Shown one piece after another: positions 55,721 to 64,000 of a DNA stretch of 64,000 nt. Position 1 is the stretch's first letter. Every line of letters starts with the position of its first letter. The notes beneath the pieces are model-generated. The model had not been told where the DNA came from. It worked only from the letters and a program-made list of their open reading frames with translations, and did no database searches. The position numbers were made by a program, and so were the translations under genes. This DNA comes from Barthelona sp. PCE (Eukaryota > Metamonada: BaSk clade), in assembly GCA_040285745.1 (NCBI GenBank), contig JAUFOR010000008.1, forward strand, positions 744,001 through 808,000, written 5' to 3'.

Positions 55721-57682
55721 ATGTTGAGCGCGCGGTCAATCAGAGCCGTAACGCCACTACAACGGGGTGAGAACTCAAGCAAACAATCAAACATAGTTAA
55801 TTTTCACGTTTTTGAGCCAATTTCACAGAAAAGGTACAAGATAAGCCTCAAATACGCAGATCTGCCACGATTAGCGATTGGAAAGCTAAAGCGCAATCTT
55901 CAAAAAACATTACGCATGGAGTATAGTTATAATTTATTTTTTGAGGGTCATGTACTTAAGGATGACATGATGGCATCCAGTATTGGGCTTCACGAGGGAG
56001 CTTTACTGATTATTGTGGGTGAAAGCGATAAGCACATTCAGAAAGTTGAGAGCACTCCGTTAACTGAATCGGTAAGGATGTTGAGAAGCGCTGGACCGGC
56101 GAATGATACCATCAGACGGAAGCTGAGCATAAACTCGGTCTCATCCACGGGATCTCAGCTCAGCAGCATACCTTCAATGGCATTACTCGATTCCATGCCC
56201 CGTCGTTTCGCTAATTCTTCTTTTTCATCAAGACTATCGCATTTACTGTCATCCAACGTCAAGCCGATGCGCCGGGTCCCCAAGACCCCATTGTCATATG
56301 GGGACGTTACTGCGCAGACACAGAAATTACGGGAACCAAAGGAAAAGCAGTCTCTAACTCAAAGGGAGCCCACCCCCAGACAGTTTACTCCCCAGAGGAC
56401 GGTGGACGTGCGCCAGGTTCCATTCAAAGAGCACCCGGAGTATAAGAAGTTAATGCGTTCATGGAAGGATGAGAGCACAAAGCTGTTAGAGATTGTTGAT
56501 AAAGAGAAGGCACGTTCTAAGGAAATGCAGGCGGCCCTAATGGCGTCAGAGGCCGAGATAGCCGCTATGACAACACAACAGCAAAAGCTCATTGAGCATG
56601 TCGAGATTATGTCTTCAAGGATTAAGACTTTGCTACCGTACGAGAGGCCGAACCCACACCGGTATGAACTCGATTCACTGCGGAAGGCGTATGAGGACGA
56701 GCGGCGGCGCCGTGTTCAGCTACTTAATAACTTAATGGACGCACGCGGTGCTGTTCGCGTGCTGTTGCGCGTCAGGCCTTGTTTTTCAGATAGCATGTTT
56801 GACATACGCTTGGCTAGCCACGGGGTGCGTGTTGGGGACAGAAACTACCGCTTCAACCATGTTTTTGGGCAAGATACCTCAACTAGAGGTGTGTATGATA
56901 AAGTCGTAGTTGACTTTGTTCAGTCATTTGTTGACGGTAAGAACACTTCTCTTCTAGTATACGGCCAAACATCGTCAGGAAAGACGTACACAATGATGGG
57001 AGAACAGAGGACGCCTGGACTCATCAACTTAACATTATCCACTGTTTTCTCGCAGGTGGAGCGCATTAGTGCAGCACACACGCTTTCAATGGGCGTGGTC
57101 GAGGTGTACAACGGTCGAATGACGGATTTATTATGTGACACTGAAGTTTTCTTGAGACACAACGCTCAAGCAGGGTATTTTGTGCCCCAGGGACTGGTCT
57201 ACCACCCCGTGACATCGCTGTCTTCTGCGGAGAATCTGATTGCGACAGCCCGTGAGAAGAGAGAGACAGCACAGACTTCTTATCACTCAAGGTCAAGCAG
57301 ATCACATTTGATTATATTTGTGGACCTTGTTGTGCGAGGTGATACCACTCAACGATCAACACTTACATTCGTTGATCTTGCGGGAAGCGAACGTGATATC
57401 AAGAGAAGTTCACTATCTGAAAGTGAAAAGAAACGCAAGAGGGAGATGATTGAGATTAACAAGAGTCTCACCTCACTCAGCGACGTTATTACGGCGATTA
57501 AAAAGAACACTAAACACGTACCATATCGAAACAGCGTTCTCACCAAGTTATTGTCACCATGTCTTCATCGAGAATGCAGAACGTTGTTTGTGGGGTGCCT
57601 CTCACCTGATATGCAGAACAAAAGTGAGAGTATGCATACGCTTGAGTTTCTCAATGTGCTTTCCAAAGCACGAACAGTTTAA
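55721..57682 (+). CDS. Kinesin-14-like motor with N-terminal ubiquitin-like domain (653 aa)
   Basis: A C-terminal-motor kinesin, so probably minus-end directed. Start at MLSARSIRAVTPLQRG; an open extension to 55646 starts with TTG. Residues 27-104 look like a ubiquitin-like fold: two strands (NFHVFEPISQKRYKISLKY), a helix (IGKLKRNLQKTLR) and the closing LFFEGHVLKDDMMASSIGLH block, similar to the F.GK.LKDD.TL...GI..G pattern of Ubl domains. A basic, Ser/Pro-rich linker (120-230) and a coiled coil (235-345) follow. The neck and motor (from NNLMDARGAVRVLLRVRP, about 345, to the end) carry VYGQTSSGKTYTMMG, SSRSHLIIF, DLAGSE and HVPYRNSVLTKLL. The motor starts straight after the neck as in kinesin-14. 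The Ubl reading is moderately sure. Confidence 0.85.
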   Translation: MLSARSIRAVTPLQRGENSSKQSNIVNFHVFEPISQKRYKISLKYADLPRLAIGKLKRNLQKTLRMEYSYNLFFEGHVLKDDMMASSIGLHEGALLIIVGESDKHIQKVESTPLTESVRMLRSAGPANDTIRRKLSINSVSSTGSQLSSIPSMALLDSMPRRFANSSFSSRLSHLLSSNVKPMRRVPKTPLSYGDVTAQTQKLREPKEKQSLTQREPTPRQFTPQRTVDVRQVPFKEHPEYKKLMRSWKDESTKLLEIVDKEKARSKEMQAALMASEAEIAAMTTQQQKLIEHVEIMSSRIKTLLPYERPNPHRYELDSLRKAYEDERRRRVQLLNNLMDARGAVRVLLRVRPCFSDSMFDIRLASHGVRVGDRNYRFNHVFGQDTSTRGVYDKVVVDFVQSFVDGKNTSLLVYGQTSSGKTYTMMGEQRTPGLINLTLSTVFSQVERISAAHTLSMGVVEVYNGRMTDLLCDTEVFLRHNAQAGYFVPQGLVYHPVTSLSSAENLIATAREKRETAQTSYHSRSSRSHLIIFVDLVVRGDTTQRSTLTFVDLAGSERDIKRSSLSESEKKRKREMIEINKSLTSLSDVITAIKKNTKHVPYRNSVLTKLLSPCLHRECRTLFVGCLSPDMQNKSESMHTLEFLNVLSKARTV

Positions 57683-57808
57683 TTCTTTATTTTTGAGTGT
57701 TTGCAGTTTTAATTCTTGCTCAAAAGGGCATATGGGCTGCAAATACCGTATTTGTGTCATTATGTGTAAATATTATAATGTTAAAATTTCTTTCATTCTT
57801 TTCTTTCA

Positions 57809-58546
57809 ATGGATATACCTAAATCGCTTCTCCTGAGCGAGCTTGCTGCAGCAGCCGAGGAGCTAATTCCTGGGGAGATTCAGAATGAAGATTCCACCAT
57901 AATGCGCAAAGCTTGGGGTTTATTGAGTTCTATAAATAATTCTGTGTCAAAATGGGTCGTTCCACGCACAACAGCAACAGAACAGCCCAGAAATTCACCA
58001 AAAATTCACCAGGAAAGAATTGAAGAAGAGGTGAGAGTTGTTGATGTTCCTGAACCTGTCACATCTGAATCTATTACTAATGTAGATGTCAACGCTGCCA
58101 TCCTTGAGTCGACACAGTCAAGTATTGTGAGGTTAGAGCGACTTGTCACTGATCTGGATGTTCGTGTGCATGAGCTTGAGACGGAGAAGGTTACTTTGGA
58201 AGCACGTGTCCGTCACTTAGAGGCCCTACTTCAGGCAAGCGACCTCCTCAGGCATCCAGAATCGAAGGAAGAGGGTATTTTTCAGAGAGAGAATCCACTC
58301 GATTGCGATGCTGTTGAATCTTTTACTCCCAAGCCTCCCCGTTTCCGCAAGGTGATAGCACCACTTAGTGATGAGTCAGGCGGAGAACTCAGTCCAGCAG
58401 AATCAAATTTCTCCTTGCATGCACCTGTTTTTCAGACAGATATTCCAGTACTCTCTCCACAAAGCATTCAGAACAGTGATTTTGAGGAATATGATTTGCT
58501 GCAGCGCATCGAACAGAAAATGGCAGAAACGATGATCTCTCTTTAA
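57809..58546 (+). CDS. Coiled-coil protein (245 aa), unknown
   Basis: I do not recognise the gene. Start ATG of MDIPKSLLLSELAAAAEELI follows a T-rich leader. The N-terminal 45 residues are helical, followed by a charged linker. A regular coiled coil covers residues about 105-150 (RLERLVTDLDVRVHELETEK). The C-terminal 90 residues are acidic and rich in Ser/Pro with a possible phosphorylated SP/TP set. It converges with the membrane protein gene, 6 bp apart. Confidence 0.65.
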   Translation: MDIPKSLLLSELAAAAEELIPGEIQNEDSTIMRKAWGLLSSINNSVSKWVVPRTTATEQPRNSPKIHQERIEEEVRVVDVPEPVTSESITNVDVNAAILESTQSSIVRLERLVTDLDVRVHELETEKVTLEARVRHLEALLQASDLLRHPESKEEGIFQRENPLDCDAVESFTPKPPRFRKVIAPLSDESGGELSPAESNFSLHAPVFQTDIPVLSPQSIQNSDFEEYDLLQRIEQKMAETMISL

Positions 58547-58552
58547 TTGATT

Positions 58553-60202
58553 TTATGATTGAATAATTGTCAGCGATCCGAATTCTGATTCAAGGATATC
58601 GAAAATTTCTTCGGTAAGATTCTCAGTGATAAACAAGCATGAAATCACACCATTAACACCATCAAGAAATGACCGCAGTTCATCTTCATTGAGACAGTGC
58701 GCTATATTGAAACCCGCAGCAAATGATGGATTAAGGTCACGGTGAATAATGTTCATTTCCGATAAATTTGCACTTATACGACCGTTTCTCTCTGCTTCCA
58801 TAATTCTATACGCAATTTCTACGGAATCTTGCTCAATTGCAACACAGCTACTGTTATCTAGGGAGAGTGAAAAGCTGAGCTCACCCATACCAACGTTGCT
58901 AAGATCGATACGGTGGAAATGCACCGTCTCTCCTGTTATGATCTGCCCGTGGCTTGCGTTGCTTATTTGTATGGGCAGGTTGCCGTGTGCGAAGAGTGCA
59001 AGCGATTCAATAGCGACAACGCAGCCAATGGAGCTCAGTAATTGGGTCTTTGCTTCGGATGTGACGAAAGTGACAATGGGAAGTATAATCATGGCACACA
59101 CAGCCGCAGGCACGTTGACTAATTCAGTTTTAATGCCAAAGAATCGCTGTAATGCGCTCTTTGAGTTCAGTTCGAACCAGTTGTGATGCCGAGCAAGAAC
59201 CCACAGCAGTATGTAAAAAGACCCATGCCAAATGATCAGTAGGGGCTGGTACAATACGGTGACAAGTGAGACAGAGATGGCTAGAGCTCCAAGAGTTATA
59301 AATATAAGTGGTGCTGACACTATGTTCTTCATTGACTGTATGTGACCCCATATGCTATTGTCAGCACTTATCACATTCTCCAAGGGCACATATACGGCGA
59401 GAGCTAGCGCGAATAATTGAGAGAGTACAAAGGGTATAGGAGATTCCCATAAAAAAAGTATGAACAGAATGACTGCAAAAAGGACACCGATAACAGTGAT
59501 TTTCCGCACAGAGAACCTATGTAGGGATACCTTTGTCTCACATAAAGCATGTAACTCACTATTATCTGTAGTTTTCAGAATTGTCTCGAAGGCGTATCCC
59601 CTCAGTGAAAGAAAGGCGTAAAAAAAGATGAATTTCGCTGGGAGTATGGCTAACCCGACGGATGACTGCGCTGAACAATTTGAAAACCACAAAAACGAAT
59701 TGAACAAACTATCACACTTCAGTTTGATCTTCATAATAAAACCAGAAATACTTAATGGAAGTAAGAAGAACACTGTATTGATGGTCTTTATACGTGTTAG
59801 CAAAGATCGATCAAGTGAATATTCACGTGCAATACAGTTGTACAACGGGTTGTCATTAATTTCGTTCAGTTCATTATTGAATTCACGATACATTGCTTCT
59901 AAGGGGGTGCTGAACACGCGGTAGAAGATGTAAGATGCGATGGAAAATATGATAGCAGAAATAATGAGGTATATCCATTCATATGTTGATATAGGAATGG
60001 TTATCGCTCCAATCGTTAGCACAATTCCGTATACCGCAGTAGTACCTTTGAATAGAGCAAACAATACTAACGCAATAAGGAAAACAAACAAAAAAAAAAC
60101 CCAACCAATAACAGATATCCCCAATTTTGCTAGTTCAGCATAACTTTTCGCATAAAACACACACAAATATGCTGTCAGAAAGCGCCTTCTTACATCAATC
60201 AT
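58553..60202 (-). CDS. Multipass membrane protein (549 aa), unknown
   Basis: I do not recognise the family. Hydrophobic segments suggest about 10 to 12 transmembrane helices, the clearest at residues about 28-48, 53-70, 74-96, 140-158, 180-200, 235-252, 258-275, 295-315, 320-335 and 365-385. The last 140 residues (QISNASHGQIITGETVHF onward) are soluble and mixed, containing ISCLFITENLTEEIFDILES at the end. There is no signal peptide, ABC or transporter signature that I can name. A lipid- or solute-handling membrane protein is possible but not supported further. Confidence 0.65.
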   Translation of the reverse strand: MIDVRRRFLTAYLCVFYAKSYAELAKLGISVIGWVFFLFVFLIALVLFALFKGTTAVYGIVLTIGAITIPISTYEWIYLIISAIIFSIASYIFYRVFSTPLEAMYREFNNELNEINDNPLYNCIAREYSLDRSLLTRIKTINTVFFLLPLSISGFIMKIKLKCDSLFNSFLWFSNCSAQSSVGLAILPAKFIFFYAFLSLRGYAFETILKTTDNSELHALCETKVSLHRFSVRKITVIGVLFAVILFILFLWESPIPFVLSQLFALALAVYVPLENVISADNSIWGHIQSMKNIVSAPLIFITLGALAISVSLVTVLYQPLLIIWHGSFYILLWVLARHHNWFELNSKSALQRFFGIKTELVNVPAAVCAMIILPIVTFVTSEAKTQLLSSIGCVVAIESLALFAHGNLPIQISNASHGQIITGETVHFHRIDLSNVGMGELSFSLSLDNSSCVAIEQDSVEIAYRIMEAERNGRISANLSEMNIIHRDLNPSFAAGFNIAHCLNEDELRSFLDGVNGVISCLFITENLTEEIFDILESEFGSLTIIQS

Positions 60203-60236
60203 ATAGAGAAAAGCTCAAAAATCTGTATAACAATAA

Positions 60237-60821
60237 TCACTGGTTTACTTTAGGTTTATACACCATAACTGTAATAAACTTATTCTCAATTCGATGTGTA
60301 AGTGCGAAAACATCCATATTATGACATGTATTCGTTACTACATGTCTTAACAAAGTGTGGTTCGGCAATGTCATCAATACTGGATCAACTGGATCGCAAC
60401 TTGGGGAATTCAATGGATGCCGCTTTACCGATAACAGGCACATCGGTGGCCTCTTTTTAGGAATAAGCGGCTCTGTGTGAAATGATAGATTCTTTTGCGA
60501 TTTATCTTTTTTCCTTACGCTTAAGAAATTATTTACGTTTCCCATATCATCCTTAACTGTGTTCTCTGATGGGTTGTACCTCCATGTTCCGTTAACGAGG
60601 AATTTGTACTGGTATGTGTTAGGTTTCAAATATATTGTTCGTTTCCACGTCCCATCTTGTTGCAGCACTAGTGGTATCGGCTGCCGCTCCCACTGTGTAA
60701 AGCTGCCAACAAGAAGCACTTCATGAGCGCTTGTACTGTTCCATTCGAAAGTTATAGGAAATTTGTTTTCTCCTTCCTCCAACAGATCAACTCCTGTTAC
60801 TGCAGATGGTGTTGGGCCCAT
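60237..60821 (-). CDS. AMPKB: AMPK beta subunit (194 aa)
   Basis: The scaffold/glycogen-binding subunit of AMP-activated protein kinase (SNF1 complex). It starts MGPTPSAVTG (Gly2 for possible myristoylation). Residues about 20-105 are a CBM48 domain: FEWNSTSAHEVLLVGSFTQW, then ERTI/KRTIYLKPNTYQYKFLVNGTWRYNP and TVKDDMGNVNNFL. Residues about 120-193 are the C-terminal ASC/AMPKBI domain: PLNSPSCDPVDPVLMTLPNH, HPLN and VFALTHRIENKFITVMVYKPK. Shorter than human beta (270 aa) because the linker between the two domains is reduced. Neither alpha nor gamma subunit is in this window. Confidence 0.95.
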   Translation of the reverse strand: MGPTPSAVTGVDLLEEGENKFPITFEWNSTSAHEVLLVGSFTQWERQPIPLVLQQDGTWKRTIYLKPNTYQYKFLVNGTWRYNPSENTVKDDMGNVNNFLSVRKKDKSQKNLSFHTEPLIPKKRPPMCLLSVKRHPLNSPSCDPVDPVLMTLPNHTLLRHVVTNTCHNMDVFALTHRIENKFITVMVYKPKVNQ

Positions 60822-61105
60822 TCAATGCTAATTTTCAACGAATAATGCAAAATAAAGCGAATCACCAAATAGAATGAGGAAAATTTGGATTACAGGTTTG
60901 AGTTTAACCATCAAGGCTCTTTGAAGCCAAAAGTTCATCAAATTCCATGTATTGATGTTATATATCGTTAACTTGGGTTGTTTACAAATATTCTGAGGGT
61001 TTGCATCTTACATGTTTGAGTCATTTTCTGATTGAAATTATCATGTGAGAAGGAGTTTTTGTCCACATACAAATCATTGAAAAAAGCTAAATTATTTATT
61101 ATTCA

Positions 61106-61693
61106 CTAAAACTGATCTAGATGACCTTCACGCACAATTTCACTCGTTCCTGCTTCAGCATCAACGACAAAGATGTCAAATTCATGTTTAAGATCAAATT
61201 CATCAGTCCTTGTAGCAAAGTTAACACTTAAAGATCCATCTTCAGAGATGACTTGATGATACACATGATTAAACCATCCCAGAATGGCGGGGCCATCGTG
61301 AATTACGCGTTCCTCACCGTTAACATTCTGGATAATCTGATTAGGGGTGACAGTGTATGAGAAAATCTCTTTTGAGAATTTGGGATTCCACAGGTTGGAT
61401 GTACGACGACCAGAAAAGACCAAGAGCTGATCAATCTGATTGGGGTGCATGTAAAAGGTGTTACATGCATCAATCTTGGTGCCATCACACTTTTCAATAC
61501 AACCAGGGCTCTGGGCATGACCAATATGTTCTACACGGTCAATTCCATCAACATGGAAATTAGGGGTACTTGAGAGGCCACAAAAAGATACAGAATCGGT
61601 CTTACGGAACTCACGCAAAGGAATAACAAAAGAAATTCCAGGTTCTAAGATATAGGTGCCTTGGGGGTATGTTGAGAGATCAATATGGCTCAT
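61106..61693 (-). CDS. Cupin-like protein (195 aa), uncharacterised
   Basis: It starts at ATG of MSHIDLSTYPQGTYILEPGI. The sequence looks like a single beta-rich domain. YMHPNQIDQLLVFSGRR resembles the metal-site/loop part of a cupin (H-P-x-Q-x-D-x-L-x-V-x-S-G), and GWFNHVYHQVISEDGSLSVN could complete a second cupin strand motif. It has no signal peptide and no eukaryotic domain. Many cupins of this layout are bacterial, so lateral transfer is possible, but base composition does not stand out. No substrate can be named. Confidence 0.55.
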   Translation of the reverse strand: MSHIDLSTYPQGTYILEPGISFVIPLREFRKTDSVSFCGLSSTPNFHVDGIDRVEHIGHAQSPGCIEKCDGTKIDACNTFYMHPNQIDQLLVFSGRRTSNLWNPKFSKEIFSYTVTPNQIIQNVNGEERVIHDGPAILGWFNHVYHQVISEDGSLSVNFATRTDEFDLKHEFDIFVVDAEAGTSEIVREGHLDQF

Positions 61694-61998
61694 TGGTTTG
61701 GGATATTGGATATTATTCGAAAAGGGGGAGGGGGTAGTGGTTAGAAAACAATCTTCAGCTTACTTGATGATGCTTCGGTGTATATGAGTGTCACAGGTTA
61801 GATATGCGCATTCAAGCTCTGGTAACGGATATATACCCGTTGAATCAAACTATATGCGAATAACAATTTTTCATATTTAAAGTCTGGAACAAGCATTATT
61901 TGTCAAGATTTATATGGGTAAATTGTTACATAAAATATGTTTATTGGTTTATTTTTAATGAATTAAGTAGCAAAAAGTATTACACAAAAATTGGATCA
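61694..61998. other. AT-rich spacer, no gene seen
   Basis: 305 bp between the cupin-like gene start and the stop of the 359-aa gene. A G run (about 61722-61734) sits near the cupin-like start. Nothing else is seen. Confidence 0.5.
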
Positions 61999-63078
61999 TT
62001 ATCTTGTTAAATGATCCAGATCTATTCTGGGAACGGATGGTGGCCTCATATGGCGGACAAATACCCTCCTATTTTCAGGATACCGAGGGTCGCGCAGTAT
62101 TTGCGCAAATGCGCCATCATCCTTTTCTAATTCTATGTTTGGATCAATTTCATGCATTTTGTCAAATCTGTTAAGATCGTTTGCAACCTGTTCTGCAAGT
62201 ATTTTCTTTCTTCTGTTCTTTTTCTCGATTTCACCCTTTTCTAGTTTTCTAAACGTCTTCTTTTCCTTTAACCTATCAACGGGGCGGGCATATCTCAGCT
62301 CAGGTGAGACAAGCTGTATACGTAGTTTGTCAATCCTCTTCACCTTCTGCGGTGTGTGAGTCTTCGGTAAATCTATTTCCCTAAATGTTCTTGACATCGT
62401 TCTACACGACACAGGCCGCACAGTTCGCGACGTCTGACTGAGTCTACTTGTCACTCTCGAACTCTGTGGTGATTTAATATAGGCGTGTAAATCTTGTGTT
62501 AATGTGGCGCTTCTCGGTCTGATATGACGCTTACTCAATTTTGGAGACGAAGGTTTTGTGCGGTCTCGAGCACTCTTTACCCTATTGTACTTCTTCTTTT
62601 CAATTTGGTGCCCAATCACAGTTTGTTGAAATTGACGGTGAATGACCTCCTTCCGCTCCCTCTTGGTACGCTCTTCCTCTTCCTCACGAGCATACTCATC
62701 CTCTAAGCGACGCTCTATTTGCTTGATTGCAAAGAGATCGAGATAGTCCTCGTCTCTGTGGAAGTCAGGCTTGATCCCATGGAAGACCCCGGTGGCTCGC
62801 GGCGTTTTAACCTTATTCTCAAGATGTTCATTGGCTTTGGCACGTCTTTTGAAAGATTTTCGTGCTCTCTGTCTGAATTTCTTATTTTCTTTCTGCTTAC
62901 GGCGCTTTGCGTTTTCTATGTCCCTTAATTCTTCTTTACGAATTCGTTCTAAGGACTGTTTGTGTAGTTTGTAATTTTGAAATTGACGATGATATGCCGA
63001 TAACGCATCAAAATTTGCCCACAAAGATTCATCAGACCACAACTCGCGCCAGGTCTTAGGGCGCGGTTTGTCGTTCAT
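61999..63078 (-). CDS. Basic coiled-coil protein (359 aa), unknown
   Basis: I do not recognise the gene. It starts MNDKPRPKTWRELWSDESLW. Residues 40-90 are a very basic helix (KRRKQKENKKFRQRARKSFK), and residues 118-150 form another charged helix with an EEEEERTKRERKE run. The rest is basic and disordered with SR/SP-rich stretches, then a helical KKTFRKLEKGEIEKKNRRKK region and a more neutral C-terminus (FAQILRDPRYPENRRVF). It has no membrane span. Composition fits a microtubule- or flagellum-associated or nucleolar protein; no function is assigned. Confidence 0.65.
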   Translation of the reverse strand: MNDKPRPKTWRELWSDESLWANFDALSAYHRQFQNYKLHKQSLERIRKEELRDIENAKRRKQKENKKFRQRARKSFKRRAKANEHLENKVKTPRATGVFHGIKPDFHRDEDYLDLFAIKQIERRLEDEYAREEEEERTKRERKEVIHRQFQQTVIGHQIEKKKYNRVKSARDRTKPSSPKLSKRHIRPRSATLTQDLHAYIKSPQSSRVTSRLSQTSRTVRPVSCRTMSRTFREIDLPKTHTPQKVKRIDKLRIQLVSPELRYARPVDRLKEKKTFRKLEKGEIEKKNRRKKILAEQVANDLNRFDKMHEIDPNIELEKDDGAFAQILRDPRYPENRRVFVRHMRPPSVPRIDLDHLTR

Positions 63079-63275
63079 TGTGAAAAGGGATTATATATCG
63101 TTTGCACTATTTGCCTAATTATTAGGTCGTTGAGTGGCTCTCACTGGAATTTTTTCCCATTGCAACACTATCTTCATGATAATAAGTATATTTTTTTTGA
63201 TTCAGCTTTCCTACCCTCTTTTTACCGTGCATTTTAAGTAGTTTTTTTTTCTACTGGGTGAAGCATGACCGATCA

Positions 63276-64000
63276 GTGAAAGAAGAGAGGTTTACATTTG
63301 CAGCAAGTGTAAGAACCCCTAAATCATTGGGGAATTTTCTTGAATTTATCAACTCAAATGATTTTGTGGGTCTGATATTGGGAACTACAGCCGATGCAAC
63401 ACATGTTGAATATTTTATTAGCATATTAGTGCGTCACGCTATTCAATTTAGAAATTCTACAGATTTTGAGGAATTTCGATGGTTTTGCGAAACTTTTCAT
63501 CAAAAGTTATCAGCAAATAGGAGGTATTATTACGCTGCAGTTGCATTAGAAAGGCTAATTTATACATTGGGAGGATTTCAGAGTGATAATAGGGAACCTG
63601 ATCGCTTTCCTCTGTTTAAACTTCTGTTGGAGCACTCATCCATGATGGAACAGCTTTGGACACATATAAATTCAGCAAAGAACAATACAAGTACATCACA
63701 AAGCCAACTTTTTGGTTTTGGCTCGCAGATGGCTTTTGGAAGCTCTCAAATGGATTCAGCAACTACCGACACCGATCGTCTCATACGAGAAGCACATAGA
63801 ATCCTTACTGTTTCAAAGGAAATGTTCAAAGAGCATACATCGTTTGCTATTCCAACTTTGTGTCTTAGCTTTTATGTTGGTTTTTACTTTGGTGAGTGGG
63901 AATATGACGTGTTAGCGCCTCAGATCGAGGTTATTGAGGCCAACGCTTCTTTGTTTCCGTCTTTTTCAAATTTTCTTCCCTTTTATCTTTACTATGATGT
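63276..64000 (+). CDS. Partial gene running off the right edge, unknown
   Basis: An uninterrupted frame from 63201 to the window end; clear coding character begins near VKEERFTFAASVRTP (63276). At least 240 residues of mostly helical sequence follow, with FEEFRWFCETFHQKLSANRR, YYYAAVALERLIYTLGGF and MEQLWTHINSAKNN, and a Ser/Thr/Gln/Phe linker with FGFGSQMAFGSSQ. It resembles an alpha-solenoid protein but I recognise no family. No in-frame ATG precedes 63630. The only nearby ATG (63265, MTDQ then stop) is in another frame. So the start lies in an unseen exon, or a one-base error exists near 63270. Confidence 0.6.
   Translation, partial: MKEERFTFAASVRTPKSLGNFLEFINSNDFVGLILGTTADATHVEYFISILVRHAIQFRNSTDFEEFRWFCETFHQKLSANRRYYYAAVALERLIYTLGGFQSDNREPDRFPLFKLLLEHSSMMEQLWTHINSAKNNTSTSQSQLFGFGSQMAFGSSQMDSATTDTDRLIREAHRILTVSKEMFKEHTSFAIPTLCLSFYVGFYFGEWEYDVLAPQIEVIEANASLFPSFSNFLPFYLYYD

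Noticed and set aside
1-64000. CRISPR arrays, bacterial operons, rRNA genes
   Set aside because: No spaced repeat arrays, Shine-Dalgarno-led operons or rRNA-like sequence were seen; the gene content is eukaryotic.

Overview
The window reads as nuclear DNA of a flagellated, intron-poor protist. It has a eukaryotic RPB1 and RPB3, kinesins, a mitotic-type cyclin, a CDK20-like kinase, CEP19, p24, ORMDL, V-ATPase subunit C, AMPK beta and three eukaryotic tRNA genes, all in the standard genetic code. Genes are densely packed: several convergent pairs are only 1 to 25 bp apart. Three introns could be deduced, 39, 46 and 39 nt long. All lie near the 5' end of their gene and all end in an almost fixed 11-nt block in which the CTAA(C/T) branch point is fused to TTAG. 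Fused branch point and 3' splice site is best known from metamonads (Trichomonas, Giardia), so a metamonad-like flagellate is my best guess. That is inference and no species is claimed.

Layout. 1-3.7 kb: copy 1 (minus strand, cut by the window edge, one frameshift) of a TIR DNA transposon. 3.8-24.1 kb: housekeeping block with a coiled-coil protein, RPB1, SHMT, CEP19, lipoate-protein ligase, glutamate-cysteine ligase, a basic coiled-coil protein, an unknown gene, an ORMDL-like protein, an ARF-like GTPase, RPB3, a cyclin, a RUN/Rubicon-homology protein and V-ATPase subunit C. 24.1-29.9 kb: AT-rich spacer with tRNA-Ala(CGC), then the full-length copy 2 of the same transposon in inverted orientation. 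29.9-45.4 kb: a secreted unknown protein and three large MPR-start propeller-like proteins, at least two of them paralogous. They surround an apparently intact 6.1-kb tyrosine-recombinase retrotransposon (DIRS/Ngaro type, 33538-39623) and a small tRNA cluster (Lys-CTT, Glu-CTC, one relic). 45.4-64 kb: a second compact block with a miniature SLU7-like splicing factor, a kinesin-4-like protein, a p24 cargo receptor, a WD40-like protein, a CDK20-like kinase, a kinesin-14 with a ubiquitin-like N-terminus, a multipass membrane protein, AMPK beta, a cupin-like protein and several unknowns.

How the genes fit together. CEP19, the CDK20-like kinase and two kinesins point to a cilium or flagellum. SHMT and lipoate-protein ligase fit glycine and one-carbon metabolism in a mitochondrion-related organelle. 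Glutamate-cysteine ligase implies thiol (gamma-glutamylcysteine or glutathione) synthesis. The most notable items are the YR retrotransposon with perfect split direct repeats, the two-copy TIR transposon with a 1217-residue transposase-like protein and mosaic copies, the fused branch point/3' splice introns beside a drastically shortened SLU7, the irregular non-heptad RPB1 tail, and the ubiquitin-like/kinesin-14 fusion.
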